The notes beneath the pieces were generated by a model, which worked only from the letters and a program-made list of their open reading frames with translations, did not search any database and had not been told where the DNA came from. A stretch of DNA of 64,000 nt from Billgrantia tianxiuensis (GTDB lineage Bacteria > Pseudomonadota > Gammaproteobacteria > Pseudomonadales > Halomonadaceae), in assembly GCF_009834345.1 (NCBI RefSeq), contig NZ_CP035042.1, forward strand, positions 1,798,001 through 1,862,000, written 5' to 3'. How positions within the stretch are numbered: position 1 is the stretch's first letter; the number at the start of each line of letters is the position of its first letter. Position numbers and translations under genes: made by a program. Below are positions 10,461 through 19,103 of this stretch, piece after piece.

Positions 10461-11582
10461 ATGACAGACGTCGTGATTACCGGTACGGGACTCTTCACGC
10501 CGGAGCACGCCATCGACAACGATGCCCTGGTAGCCTCGTTCAACGCCTGGGTGGATGCCGAGAATGCGCGCCACGCTGCCGCCATCGAGGCCGGCGAACG
10601 CGAGCCGCTGTTGCACTCCAGCAGCGAGTTCATCGTCAAGGCTTCGGGCATCCACAGCCGCTTCGTCATGGATGCCGCGGGTATCCTCGATCCCGAGCGC
10701 ATGCGTCCGCGGCTGCCGCAGCGCGGCAACGACGAACCCTCGATCCAGTGTGAAATGGGTCTCAAGGCGGCACGGCAGGCACTCGAGGCCGCCGGTGTCA
10801 CTGCCAGCGACATCGACATGGTGATCGTGGCCTGCTCCAATCTGGAGCGTCCCTACCCGGCGGTGGCGGTGGAGTTGCAGGCGGCTCTGGGCACCCAGGG
10901 ACACGCCTTCGACATGAACGTGGCCTGCAGTTCGGCGACCTTTGCCATCGACCTGGCGGCGGGCGCCATTCGCGGCGGCAATGTCAAGCGCGCCCTGGTG
11001 GTCAGCCCCGAGATCTGCTCGGCCCACCTCAATTTCCGCGACCGCGACAGCCATTTCATCTTCGGCGATGCTTGCACCGCCATCGTGATCGAGGATGCCG
11101 CTCTTGCCACCGCCGAGGAGCGCTTCGAGATCCTGGGTACGCGTCTGATCACGAAATTCTCCAATGCCATTCGCAACAATGCTGGTTTCCTCAACCGGGT
11201 CACCGACAGCGACCCGCTGGCCAGCGACAAGCTGTTCGTCCAGGAGGGACGGCGTGTGTTCAAGGAGGTTTGTCCCATGGTGGCGGCCCTGATCAACGAG
11301 CATCTGGCCAGCCTCGGGCTCTCCGGCGAAGCGCTTTCACGGCTCTGGCTGCACCAGGCCAATCACCATATGAATGACCTGATCGCACGCCGTGTGTTGG
11401 GGCACGATCCCGAGCCGGGCCAGGCGCCGATCATCCTCGATCGTTACGCCAATACCAGCTCGGCAGGCTCGATCATCGCCTTCCACCTCCATCGCGCCGA
11501 CCTATCGTCAGGTGCGCTGGGGGTGGTCTGCTCGTTCGGCGCCGGGTACAGTGCCGGCTGCGTGGTGCTGCGTCGTCTGTGA
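10461..11582 (+). CDS. Beta-ketoacyl-ACP synthase III, octanoyl-CoA-type
   Basis: A 373-residue KASIII-fold condensing enzyme. The catalytic triad is visible as Cys156 (NVACSSATF), His298 (LHQANHHMN) and Asn331 (ANTSSAGS). Sequence and length resemble Pseudomonas aeruginosa PA3286, which diverts octanoyl-CoA from beta-oxidation into fatty-acid synthesis, rather than short FabH (about 320 residues) or the much larger FabY; this comparison is from memory. The ATG at 10461 has GAGGGAGATG upstream; an earlier in-frame codon at 10401 lacks a good site. It stands alone between hrpA and mlaA. Confidence 0.88.
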   Translation: MTDVVITGTGLFTPEHAIDNDALVASFNAWVDAENARHAAAIEAGEREPLLHSSSEFIVKASGIHSRFVMDAAGILDPERMRPRLPQRGNDEPSIQCEMGLKAARQALEAAGVTASDIDMVIVACSNLERPYPAVAVELQAALGTQGHAFDMNVACSSATFAIDLAAGAIRGGNVKRALVVSPEICSAHLNFRDRDSHFIFGDACTAIVIEDAALATAEERFEILGTRLITKFSNAIRNNAGFLNRVTDSDPLASDKLFVQEGRRVFKEVCPMVAALINEHLASLGLSGEALSRLWLHQANHHMNDLIARRVLGHDPEPGQAPIILDRYANTSSAGSIIAFHLHRADLSSGALGVVCSFGAGYSAGCVVLRRL

Positions 11583-11620
11583 CGCGGCACCTCACGACAA
11601 AACATGAGGAGACCTATCCG

Positions 11621-12412
11621 ATGGTCGTGAAGCAGACCGGCTTTATCTCTCGCTTCCTGGTCGCCCTGGCGGCTCTGGCCATGTTGGCGGGTTGTGCCGG
11701 CCGGGTAGCGGTGGAGGACCGTCACCCCGATGACCCCTGGGAAGGCTTCAACCGCCGGGTATTCACCTTCAACGAGGCGATCGACCGGGCTGTGCTCAAG
11801 CCGGTTGCGCGCGGCTATCGCGCCGTGACGCCTCAACCGGTGCAGACCGGGGTCGGCAACTTTTTCTCCAACCTGGGCGAGATTCGCACCACGCTCAACA
11901 GCCTGCTGCAAGGCAAACCGGCCAATGCCGGGCTGTCCACGTCGCGTTTCCTGATCAACTCCACCGTGGGGATCGCCGGGCTGTGGGACTTCGCTACCCA
12001 CATGGGCATCACCGCCGAGAAGGAGGATTTCGGCCAGACTCTCGGCGTCTGGGGGGTTGGCGAAGGGCCCTATCTGGTACTGCCGCTACTGGGGCCCAGC
12101 ACGGTGAGGGACACCTCCGGCTTGCCGCTGGACATGTATACCTATCCGCTGACCTATGTCGAGGATGACAAGGTGCGCTATGGCCTGACCGCGCTGCGTA
12201 TCGTCGACGTGCGGGCCGGCTTTCTCGACCAGGAGGAGTTGATCCGCGGAGACCGCTATGTCTTCATTCGCGATGCTTACCTGCAGCGTCGGCGCTTCGA
12301 GGTCAGCGACGGCGAACTGGGTGACGACCCCTTCGCCAGCGACGATTTCGATTTCGATTTCGACGACGCCGATTTCGACGACGCCTTCGACAATGCCGAA
12401 CCCGCCGATTGA
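11621..12412 (+). CDS. mlaA: MlaA (VacJ) outer-membrane lipoprotein with acidic tail
   Basis: MlaA removes mislocalised phospholipids from the outer leaflet of the outer membrane and passes them to the Mla retrograde pathway. A lipoprotein signal ends at LAMLAGC (Cys25 by the ATG at 11621). The MlaA core follows with DPWEGFNRRVFTFNE and WGVGEGPYLVLPLLGPS. GAGGAG upstream supports the ATG. The last 35 residues are an Asp/Phe-rich tail (DDFDFDFDDADFDDAF), longer and more acidic than in Escherichia coli. The stop nearly abuts the regulator gene at 12424, and mlaA next to an RssB-type regulator is also seen in Pseudomonas. Confidence 0.93.
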   Translation: MVVKQTGFISRFLVALAALAMLAGCAGRVAVEDRHPDDPWEGFNRRVFTFNEAIDRAVLKPVARGYRAVTPQPVQTGVGNFFSNLGEIRTTLNSLLQGKPANAGLSTSRFLINSTVGIAGLWDFATHMGITAEKEDFGQTLGVWGVGEGPYLVLPLLGPSTVRDTSGLPLDMYTYPLTYVEDDKVRYGLTALRIVDVRAGFLDQEELIRGDRYVFIRDAYLQRRRFEVSDGELGDDPFASDDFDFDFDDADFDDAFDNAEPAD

Positions 12413-12423
12413 GGCCTGAGCCG

Positions 12424-13629
12424 ATGGATGCAGCCAAGCCGTTGATCGGCCTACTCGATGAGCCCGGTGCCTACCGCGACGCCCTGGCCGATACCATCGC
12501 GCGCGACGGTCTGGCGGTGTTCGCCGCGGAGCGCCTGGAGGATCTGCCCGCGGACACCGTGCTGGTCGTGGCCCATGCCCAAGCCATTCCCAGCCTGGAG
12601 TGGGCCAGCCTGACGGAACGTCTGCCCACCGTCGTGGTCAGCGACTCACGTCTCGACGCCGATTTGCTGACGGCGGTCGACGTGGGGCTGGTGGATTACG
12701 TCGTCGAGCCGATGCGTCATGGTCAGCTTCTGCGGCGCATGATCCGCAAGGCGATCGAATTGCGGCAGTTGGAAGACGAGCGCAATCATGACCGCGAGCG
12801 TCTGGCGCAGCTCAACATGCATTTGGAGGAACTCAACGAGAGCCTGGAGACGCACCTGGCGCTGTTGCGGCTCGACCAGCAGGCCGGCGGTCATATCCAG
12901 CGCAAGCTGTTGCCGCCGCATCCCCAGACCATCGGCGGCGTGTCTTGCGATTACTGGCTGATCCCCTCGCTCTACCTGTCGGGGGACTTCCTCGACTTCC
13001 AGCGTTTTGACGAGCGCTACACGCTGTTCTACTTTGCCGATGTGTCCGGCCATGGAGCCTCGTCCGCCTTCGTCACGGTACTGCTCAAGTATCTGTTCAA
13101 TCGTTGGCTCGGCGAGTGGGACGCCAAGCAGCCGGAAGAGCTGCCGACACGCTGGCTCGCCGCGCTCAACCGGGAACTGCTCGATACCGGCATCGGCAAG
13201 CATGCCACCCTGTTCGTCGGGGTCATTGACCAGCAGCTGCATGAGCTTCACTATTCGCTCGGCGCCCAGTTGCCGAAACCCTTGCTGGTGGCCGATGGCA
13301 AGGTGGTCGAGCTGCCGGGAGAAGGGATGCCGGTAGGCCTGTTTCCCAACGTGGAGTATCCACGTTTGACGTATAGGTTACCGTCGAACTTCCGGTTATG
13401 GTTGTGTTCGGATGGAATACTGGAGTGCCTGCCGGGCGACACGCTCGACATGCGGCTCAGGGAACTCGAGCGACGTGTTCTGAACTGTACGACGTTGGAA
13501 CGACTTCGTGACAGCCTGATGCTGGATATTCCCCCCGACATCGATGCCGAAGGGGATGGCGGCGGACAGGAACTGCCCGATGACCTGACGATCATGATGT
13601 TGAGCGGATTTGGCAATGATCACGAATGA
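12424..13629 (+). CDS. RssB/CrsR-like regulator: degenerate receiver plus PP2C phosphatase
   Basis: Residues 5-110 have the receiver-domain pattern, 110-150 a coiled linker, and 155-395 a SpoIIE/PP2C serine phosphatase. The phosphatase metal ligands are present: SGDFLD (Asp188), FADVSGHGAS (Asp206), CSDGILE (Asp330) and LPDDLTI (Asp386/387). In the receiver, the acidic pair near residues 12-13 (LLDEP) and Ser73 remain, but the segment that should end in the phosphoacceptor Asp reads VLVVAHA and the usual Lys of KP is Glu95 (VVEP). In Pseudomonas and Shewanella, such proteins with a STAS partner control RpoS by partner switching. ATG 12424 is preferred over an upstream TTG. Confidence 0.82.
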   Translation: MDAAKPLIGLLDEPGAYRDALADTIARDGLAVFAAERLEDLPADTVLVVAHAQAIPSLEWASLTERLPTVVVSDSRLDADLLTAVDVGLVDYVVEPMRHGQLLRRMIRKAIELRQLEDERNHDRERLAQLNMHLEELNESLETHLALLRLDQQAGGHIQRKLLPPHPQTIGGVSCDYWLIPSLYLSGDFLDFQRFDERYTLFYFADVSGHGASSAFVTVLLKYLFNRWLGEWDAKQPEELPTRWLAALNRELLDTGIGKHATLFVGVIDQQLHELHYSLGAQLPKPLLVADGKVVELPGEGMPVGLFPNVEYPRLTYRLPSNFRLWLCSDGILECLPGDTLDMRLRELERRVLNCTTLERLRDSLMLDIPPDIDAEGDGGGQELPDDLTIMMLSGFGNDHE

Positions 13630-14128
13630 AGGCCGCGTCCAGGCGGCGTTCGATTCCGGTGTCTTCGTGCTCAAGCTGTGCGGCGACGTACGCTTGACGC
13701 TCTGTGCGACACTCGATACCCAGGCCCAGCAGCTGGCACGCACGCCGGGCCTGCAATCGCTGATAATCGATCTGCGCGAAGCCACCAACGTGGATTCCAC
13801 CGCCCTGGGGTTTCTGGCCAAGGTCGCCATGGCGGTAAAGGATCGGATTCTCTACAAGCCGACCATCGTAGTCGACAACCCCGACGTCAAGCGCATGCTC
13901 GAGGTGATGGGTTTTGCCCAGTACTTCGCCATGATGGAAACCCCCCTGACCGAAGCCAGCGAACTCTGCGACCTGCCCGAGGTACCGGCCGACATGGAGG
14001 AGATGCGCAAGCGTATCCTCGAGGCACACCGCATCCTGATGCGCATGAGCGAGCATAACCGCGAGGAGTTCCAGCCGCTGGTGGAGATGCTCGAGGCGCA
14101 GGAAACCTCGCACAGCGACAAGCCCTGA
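13616..14128 (+). CDS. STAS-domain anti-sigma factor antagonist
   Basis: The 170-residue product has a STAS fold in residues 1-100 with the phosphorylatable serine in NVDSTALGFL, followed by a helical extension of about 60 residues (EVPADMEEMRKRILEAH). It overlaps the phosphatase gene by 14 bp, as expected for translational coupling of a partner-switch pair: the phosphatase would dephosphorylate this serine and the antagonist would release the sequestered sigma factor. That RpoS is the target is inferred from CrsA/RssC-type homologues. No separate kinase gene is nearby. Confidence 0.8.
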   Translation: MITNEGRVQAAFDSGVFVLKLCGDVRLTLCATLDTQAQQLARTPGLQSLIIDLREATNVDSTALGFLAKVAMAVKDRILYKPTIVVDNPDVKRMLEVMGFAQYFAMMETPLTEASELCDLPEVPADMEEMRKRILEAHRILMRMSEHNREEFQPLVEMLEAQETSHSDKP

Positions 14129-14216
14129 TCCCCATCCTCACGGCAGGCGCAGCACGGGGGATCGTGCGCTACGCCTGGCGTTGCTTGCATGATGCAGCGT
14201 CACGGCGCCGATGCGC

Positions 14217-15155
14217 TTATCCCCGGCGCAGCTCGCCCAGCAGTTTCTCCAGCTTGCGCTGATCGTCGGCAAACTTGCGTATCCCTTCGGCCAGCTTCTC
14301 CGTGGCCATGGCGTCCTCGTTCATTTCCCAGCGGAACTCGGCCTCGTCCTGTGGCTCGGGAGGTGACGTTTCGGCATCGACCGGGGTCAGCCGGCGCTCC
14401 AGTCGGTCATGGCTTTCCGCCAGCTCGCCGAGCAGGGCCGGGGAGATGGTCAAGCGGTCGCAGCCGGCCAGGGCGAGGATTTCGCCCGTGTTGCGGAAGC
14501 TGGCACCCATCACGATGGTCTTGTAGCCATGGCCCTTGTAGTGCTCGTAGATGCGTTTCACCGACTTGACGCCCGGGTCGTTGTCGCCGCTGAAATCGGC
14601 ATCCGGCCACTTGGCCCGGTTCCAGTCGAGGATGCGTCCGACGAACGGAGACACCAGCGTGACGCCGGCATCGGCGCAAGCCTGGGCCTGGGCGAAGCTG
14701 AACAGCAGGGTGAGGTTGCAGTGGATGCCTTCGCGCTCCAACTGACGAGCGGCACGGATGCCCTCCCAGGTCGAGGCGATCTTGATCAGAATGCGCTCGG
14801 GACCGATGCCGTGACGGTCGTAGCGCTCGATGAGCGAGCGTGCCCGGGCCAGGGTTGCCTCGGTATCGAAAGAGAGGCGTGCGCTGACCTCGGTGGACAC
14901 GTAGCCGGGCACCAGACCGCTGATCTCGCTGCCGATCTCGACCGCCACGGCATCCAGGGCATCGTCGATGTCGGTGGCCTGGCGGGCGATCTCGGCGAGC
15001 CGCTCGCGACGCTCCTCGTGCTGGGCGGCCTGCAGGATCAGTGAAGGGTTGGTGGTCGCATCGGTGGGCTGGAAACGGCGAATGGCCTCGATGTCGCCGG
15101 TGTCGGCGACGACGGTACTCATCGTCTTGAGTTGGCTAAGCAGGTCCTCTGCCAT
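14217..15155 (-). CDS. tal: Transaldolase
   Basis: A 312-residue TalB-type transaldolase of the pentose phosphate pathway, transferring dihydroxyacetone from sedoheptulose 7-phosphate to glyceraldehyde 3-phosphate. The Schiff-base lysine is Lys125 in [23 protein letters not shown] near the N-terminus and [10 protein letters not shown] near the C-terminus are also diagnostic. It is convergent with the STAS gene; an imperfect inverted repeat around 14142-14178 in the gap has no T-tract. The chemoreceptor gene lies upstream on the same strand, 28 bp away. Confidence 0.94.
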   Translation of the reverse strand: MAEDLLSQLKTMSTVVADTGDIEAIRRFQPTDATTNPSLILQAAQHEERRERLAEIARQATDIDDALDAVAVEIGSEISGLVPGYVSTEVSARLSFDTEATLARARSLIERYDRHGIGPERILIKIASTWEGIRAARQLEREGIHCNLTLLFSFAQAQACADAGVTLVSPFVGRILDWNRAKWPDADFSGDNDPGVKSVKRIYEHYKGHGYKTIVMGASFRNTGEILALAGCDRLTISPALLGELAESHDRLERRLTPVDAETSPPEPQDEAEFRWEMNEDAMATEKLAEGIRKFADDQRKLEKLLGELRRG

Positions 15156-15183
15156 GCATCTTCCTCGGTGAGTGGTGGTCCTG

Positions 15184-16851
15184 TCACTTTAGCAAGGCCA
15201 TCGCTTCTTCTGCATCCTGCGAGTGAGGTTGCGTGAGCAGCACGCGTGGCTCCCACACTTGGGCTGCTTCGATGGAATCCTGCAGATGTCGGGAGTCGCG
15301 AGAGTCGATGACGAAGCGTCCAGCGTGGGCTCGCATCCGCTCGGCCTTTTCACGCAGCGAGTGGGCATCCTGGGTGGAGAGGCTCACCAGGCGGCCGTTG
15401 TCCCGGGTGACTGCCGTCATCTCGTCCATGGCTCGGTTGAGCTTGCCGATGCCGTCATGCTGATCTTGGGAGGCATGGTCGATCTGCTCCATCAGTCGCT
15501 GGACTTCGGCGATGGAGTCAACGATTGCCGCCATGCCATGGCTGGCATCGCTCGACAGTGCATTGCCTCGTTGAACGCTGTCGCGCGATGCCGTCAGCAG
15601 GTGGCGAATCTGGTGGGCAGCTTCGGTGCTGCGCGAGGCCAGTGAGCGCACTTCGCCGGCGACGACGGCGAATCCACGCCCTTGATCGCCGGCACGCGCC
15701 GCCTCGACCGAGGCATTGAGAGCCAGTAGGTTGGTCTGGAAAGCAATGGTGTCGATCAGGTCGACGATGGCATTGACCTGGCTGGCGTGCTCATGGATCT
15801 CTTCCATGGTGCCCACGAAGCGCTCCATGACGGCTTCACCCCGCCTGGCCCTGTCGAGGGCCATGTTGGCAAGCTGGCTGGCCTGGTTGGCGCTCTCGGC
15901 ATTGTGCGTCACGTTACGGGTTAGCTCGTCCAGGTGAGTGGTGGTGTAGTCAAGAGCGGTTCCCTGCTGGCGGGTCTGTGAGGCAAGTGCCTGGTTGCTC
16001 TGAGCCAGCCGCTCGGCACTGTCGAGCACGTGCTGGCTGGTACCGTGAAGGTGGCTAACCGTGAGTACGAGGGACTGCTGCATGCCCGCCAGCTCCTGGA
16101 AGAGCTGGCGAACCTCCCTGAGGCCGTTCACTGGAATGGTGCCGGTAAGGTCGCCGCCGGCAATGGCGCGGAAATGCCCGATGATTGCCTGAAGCGGCGC
16201 GAGAACGTAGCGCTGGCTCAGCCAGGCCATGAGCAGCAGGACGCCCGATGCCAGCATCAATCCAATCGCCAGCAACCATCCGAATCGCTTGGCCTGCCGT
16301 TCTGCATCGTGCAGCAGGATAACGCCCTGCCGATCGGCAACGGCATAAAAGCGCCGGGCACTTTCCGTCAGTGCCTGACTCAGCTCGACCGCTTCCAGCG
16401 TCAGCTGACGATAATGGCTGCGATCCCCCGTCCGGATTGCCGAGAGTTGCTGCTGCATGATGTCGATCAAGCGTTCGGCCTGAGCGTCGAGCGCGTCACG
16501 CAGGGCCGGGTGTGGTGTCGATTGCGTGGCATCCATGAAGGCCCTGCGCGAAGCCTGCATTTCGTCGAGTTCGTCCTCTACGGCCTGCAAGGCGGCGATC
16601 GGATCGCCCAGGGAAGGGCGTAGCTGCCTTTCCAGGGCCCGGTCCATCCGGTTGAGGCCTTCCAGACTGGCCACATGCAGTCGATTCAGCATCGAGGCCT
16701 GCTGTACGTTGAGCCGCTCCAGCTCGGCCAGGTCATGCCGGCTTTGCTGCATCACGTTCCAGGTCAAAAGCGCGAAAGCCAGCAGCAGCAGTGTCACCAG
16801 GGCCAGCATGGCGTAACTGACATGGCGGATCGAGGTATCCAGTCGGCGCAT
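15184..16851 (-). CDS. Methyl-accepting chemotaxis protein
   Basis: A 555-residue chemoreceptor. Membrane helices are at about residues 13-31 and 191-212; between them lies a periplasmic helical domain of about 155 residues resembling the four-helix-bundle ligand domain of Tar. A HAMP segment follows, then the cytoplasmic signalling hairpin with [17 protein letters not shown] and [15 protein letters not shown], which contacts CheA/CheW. The C-terminus lacks a NWETF-type CheR-docking pentapeptide. The ligand cannot be told from sequence. No other chemotaxis gene is in the window. Confidence 0.9.
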   Translation of the reverse strand: MRRLDTSIRHVSYAMLALVTLLLLAFALLTWNVMQQSRHDLAELERLNVQQASMLNRLHVASLEGLNRMDRALERQLRPSLGDPIAALQAVEDELDEMQASRRAFMDATQSTPHPALRDALDAQAERLIDIMQQQLSAIRTGDRSHYRQLTLEAVELSQALTESARRFYAVADRQGVILLHDAERQAKRFGWLLAIGLMLASGVLLLMAWLSQRYVLAPLQAIIGHFRAIAGGDLTGTIPVNGLREVRQLFQELAGMQQSLVLTVSHLHGTSQHVLDSAERLAQSNQALASQTRQQGTALDYTTTHLDELTRNVTHNAESANQASQLANMALDRARRGEAVMERFVGTMEEIHEHASQVNAIVDLIDTIAFQTNLLALNASVEAARAGDQGRGFAVVAGEVRSLASRSTEAAHQIRHLLTASRDSVQRGNALSSDASHGMAAIVDSIAEVQRLMEQIDHASQDQHDGIGKLNRAMDEMTAVTRDNGRLVSLSTQDAHSLREKAERMRAHAGRFVIDSRDSRHLQDSIEAAQVWEPRVLLTQPHSQDAEEAMALLK

Positions 16852-16940
16852 TACTTGGGGTCCCTACGAAGTGTTGGTTGTCGTTGCACTCGAGGGACAT
16901 GGTAGAAAGCTAATATTTCAGTTCGTGGCACAGGGACGAA

Positions 16941-16972
16941 CTAATTAACGTGATGAGTCCTAATTAATGTGA
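16941..16972 (+). repeat. Pair of TAATTA-centred direct repeats upstream of the Bcr/CflA gene
   Basis: CTAATTAACGTGA (16941-16953) recurs as CTAATTAATGTGA (16960-16972), 12 of 13 bases identical, with starts 19 bp apart. Each contains the palindrome TTAATTAA or TAATTA. The block is AT-rich in a GC-rich genome and lies about 60 bp before the transporter start and 90 bp from the divergent chemoreceptor start, a position suited to a regulator site. No regulator is known to me for it. Confidence 0.5.
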
Positions 16973-17030
16973 GGAATGCTGGGGTAAATCGCTGTCTCAC
17001 CATGCTAGTATCATTAGCCACCTATCATTT

Positions 17031-18236
17031 ATGTATCGCAAGAGAGTTGCCTTGACCCTATCTCCTCGACGCGTGGCACTACTGGTGGCTATCAATACGG
17101 CTCTGGCTCCTTTTGCCATCGATGCCTACCTGCCAGCCATGGCATCGCTGGCCGACAGCGTTGGTGCCAGCATTCATCATGCCGAACTCTCCATCAGCGT
17201 GTTCATGGCCGGTTTCGCCATCGGCCAGCTGCTGTTCGGCCCGGTATCCGATCGGCTGGGGCGCAAGCCTGTCCTGCTCTCGGGGCTGGTGGTGTTCCTG
17301 CTCGCGAGCCTCATGCTGGCCACGGTCGGTTCGCTCACGGAACTGTTGGCCTGGCGCTTCGTGCAGGCGCTGGGGGGAGGGGCCTGCGTGGTCAACTCGA
17401 CGGCCATCGTGCGCGACTGCTTCAGCGGCAGACAGGCGGCAAGTGTCATTTCCACCATGGCCATGATCATGATGCTGGCACCGCTGGTGGCGCCGCTCGT
17501 CGGCAGTGGGCTGCTATACCTGGCCGATTGGCAGTTGATCTTCATCTTTCTGGCCGCCTATGCAGCGTTCCTACTGTGGCTGATGTCGACCCGGCTGCCC
17601 GAAACCCGCGATCCGAACCAGCCCACGGCCTCGCTGGGCCAGGTGCTGGTCAATTACGTGAGCGTGCTGCGCCATCGCGAGGGACTGGGCTACATCTGTG
17701 CGGTGGCAGCCTCCTTCGGCGGGTTGTTTGCCTTCGTTACCGCCTCGCCTTACGTCTATATGGATCATTTCGGCCTTACGCCGGCCACCTATCCTTTCGT
17801 GCTGGGTGCCAACGTCATCTTCATTGCGCTCTCAAACCGGATCAACATCCATCTGCTACAGACGCGAACCCCCCTGCAGAATCTCTATCTGGGGCTTGTT
17901 CTGCAACTGGTAGCAGTGGTGTGCCTGGTGGTGGTGGTCATGGCCGGGCTGGCCTCGCTGCCGGTGGTCGTGCTGCTGGTCATGCTCTATTCGGGAATGA
18001 TCGGGCTGATCTCGCCCAATGCCATGGCGTTGCTGCTGGATCGCTTCGGTCACATGAGCGCCACCGCCACGGCGCTGATGGGTGCGGCCAAGTTCGGCGC
18101 CGCGGCGTTGGCGGGCATCATGGTGGGCGCCTTCGAGATCGAGAATCTATGGCCCATGGTGCTGACCATGCTGGCAGCCTCGCTGTTCGGCAATGTCATG
18201 CTGTCACGGCTGGCTGGGCGGCCCGTGCATGCCTGA
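17031..18236 (+). CDS. Bcr/CflA-family multidrug efflux MFS transporter
   Basis: A 401-residue protein with 12 predicted membrane helices. The family pattern is clear: ALAPFAIDAYLPAMASLAD near the start, the MFS loop motif GPVSDRLGRKPVLL between helices 2 and 3, and LGGGACVVNSTAIVRD in helix 4 to 5. It would expel drugs or small metabolites by proton antiport in the inner membrane. The ATG at 17031 has no ribosome site; the in-frame TTG at 17052, with AAGAGAG just upstream, may be the real start, removing seven residues. The stop overlaps the next gene by 8 bp. Confidence 0.88.
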   Translation: MYRKRVALTLSPRRVALLVAINTALAPFAIDAYLPAMASLADSVGASIHHAELSISVFMAGFAIGQLLFGPVSDRLGRKPVLLSGLVVFLLASLMLATVGSLTELLAWRFVQALGGGACVVNSTAIVRDCFSGRQAASVISTMAMIMMLAPLVAPLVGSGLLYLADWQLIFIFLAAYAAFLLWLMSTRLPETRDPNQPTASLGQVLVNYVSVLRHREGLGYICAVAASFGGLFAFVTASPYVYMDHFGLTPATYPFVLGANVIFIALSNRINIHLLQTRTPLQNLYLGLVLQLVAVVCLVVVVMAGLASLPVVVLLVMLYSGMIGLISPNAMALLLDRFGHMSATATALMGAAKFGAAALAGIMVGAFEIENLWPMVLTMLAASLFGNVMLSRLAGRPVHA

Positions 18237-18963
18237 GATCTTCCTGCACTGGCTAGACATGGCACCGTTGACCTGGTTCGGATGCGCGCTGGTGCTGGCC
18301 TTGGGTGCCTTCGTGCAGCGCGCCACCGGCTTCGGCCTGGCGGTCATCGGTGCGCCGCTGTTGTTGATGCTCGAGCCGCGTCTGGTGCCGGTGATCCTGG
18401 TGCTGTTCGGGCTTACCGTATCGCTGATGACGGTGCGTCACTATCGTCATGAGGTTCGCCTCGGTGAGATCGGCATGGCGCTGCTGGGGCGTCTTCCCGG
18501 CAATGGTGTGGGGCTCTGGCTGCTGCTTGCCGCCCCCATGGCGCTGCTTGAGAAGCTGATCGCCGCAAGCGTACTGTTCGCCGTGGCGGTGACGCTGTTT
18601 CGTTTCCGCCTGCCGGTCAACCGCGTGAGCCTGTTCGGTGCCGGCGTGGTGTCGGGCATCTTCGGTACCGTGGCCGCCATCGGCGGGCCACCCATGGTGC
18701 TGCTGATGCATGGTCTGGCGCCGGATCGGCTGCGCGGCAATCTATCCGCCTTTTTCATCATTACCGCCAGCCTGACGCTCGCCACCCTGGCGCTGGCTGG
18801 CCAGGTGCGCCTGTGGCACTTGGGCCTGGCGCTCACTTTCCTTCCGGCGGTGCTGGCCGGCAACGCTCTGGCCAATCGTATCGCCCACCGCCTCGACCGG
18901 CGTCGGCTGCAGGGCGCTTCGCTTTCGCTGTGTACCCTGGCGGCGTTGGGCTTGCTGCTTTAG
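18229..18963 (+). CDS. TSUP-family (TauE/SafE) anion exporter
   Basis: A 244-residue membrane protein with about eight hydrophobic helices arranged as two similar halves, each opening with a Gly-rich helix: GAFVQRATGFGLAVIGAPL in the first half and GVVSGIFGTVAAIGGPPMV in the second. This is typical of the TauE/SafE family, which exports sulfite, sulfoacetate or related organic anions; the substrate is not evident. The ATG at 18229 overlaps the end of the MFS gene (8 bp), suggesting one transcript and perhaps a shared physiological role. Confidence 0.82.
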   Translation: MPEIFLHWLDMAPLTWFGCALVLALGAFVQRATGFGLAVIGAPLLLMLEPRLVPVILVLFGLTVSLMTVRHYRHEVRLGEIGMALLGRLPGNGVGLWLLLAAPMALLEKLIAASVLFAVAVTLFRFRLPVNRVSLFGAGVVSGIFGTVAAIGGPPMVLLMHGLAPDRLRGNLSAFFIITASLTLATLALAGQVRLWHLGLALTFLPAVLAGNALANRIAHRLDRRRLQGASLSLCTLAALGLLL

Positions 18964-18986
18964 GGCGCTCGTTACGATCCGTTCAC

Positions 18987-19004
18987 TTGTCATCTTTCTG
19001 CAAT
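18987..19004 (+). promoter_or_regulatory. Candidate Pho box before pstS
   Basis: TTGTCAT (18987-18993), a 4-bp spacer CTTT and CTGCAAT (18998-19004) follow the 7-4-7 layout of the PhoB site; the first half matches CTGTCAT in 6 of 7 positions, the second CTGTCAT in 5 of 7. It lies 100 bp before the pstS start, where PhoB would be expected to act under phosphate limitation. The second half-site is weak. Confidence 0.5.
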
Positions 19005-19103
19005 CAAGTCGCCGCAGAATCACTCCTGCGAATGGCCAATGAGCCAACACGACACCGCCAGGCCTTGGGTCTGCCGGATCAAAACGCAGAGAGGATAGTG
19101 AAG

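Noticed and set aside
14142..14178. Imperfect inverted repeat between the STAS and transaldolase genes as a terminator
   Set aside because: Several mismatches and no T-run on either side.
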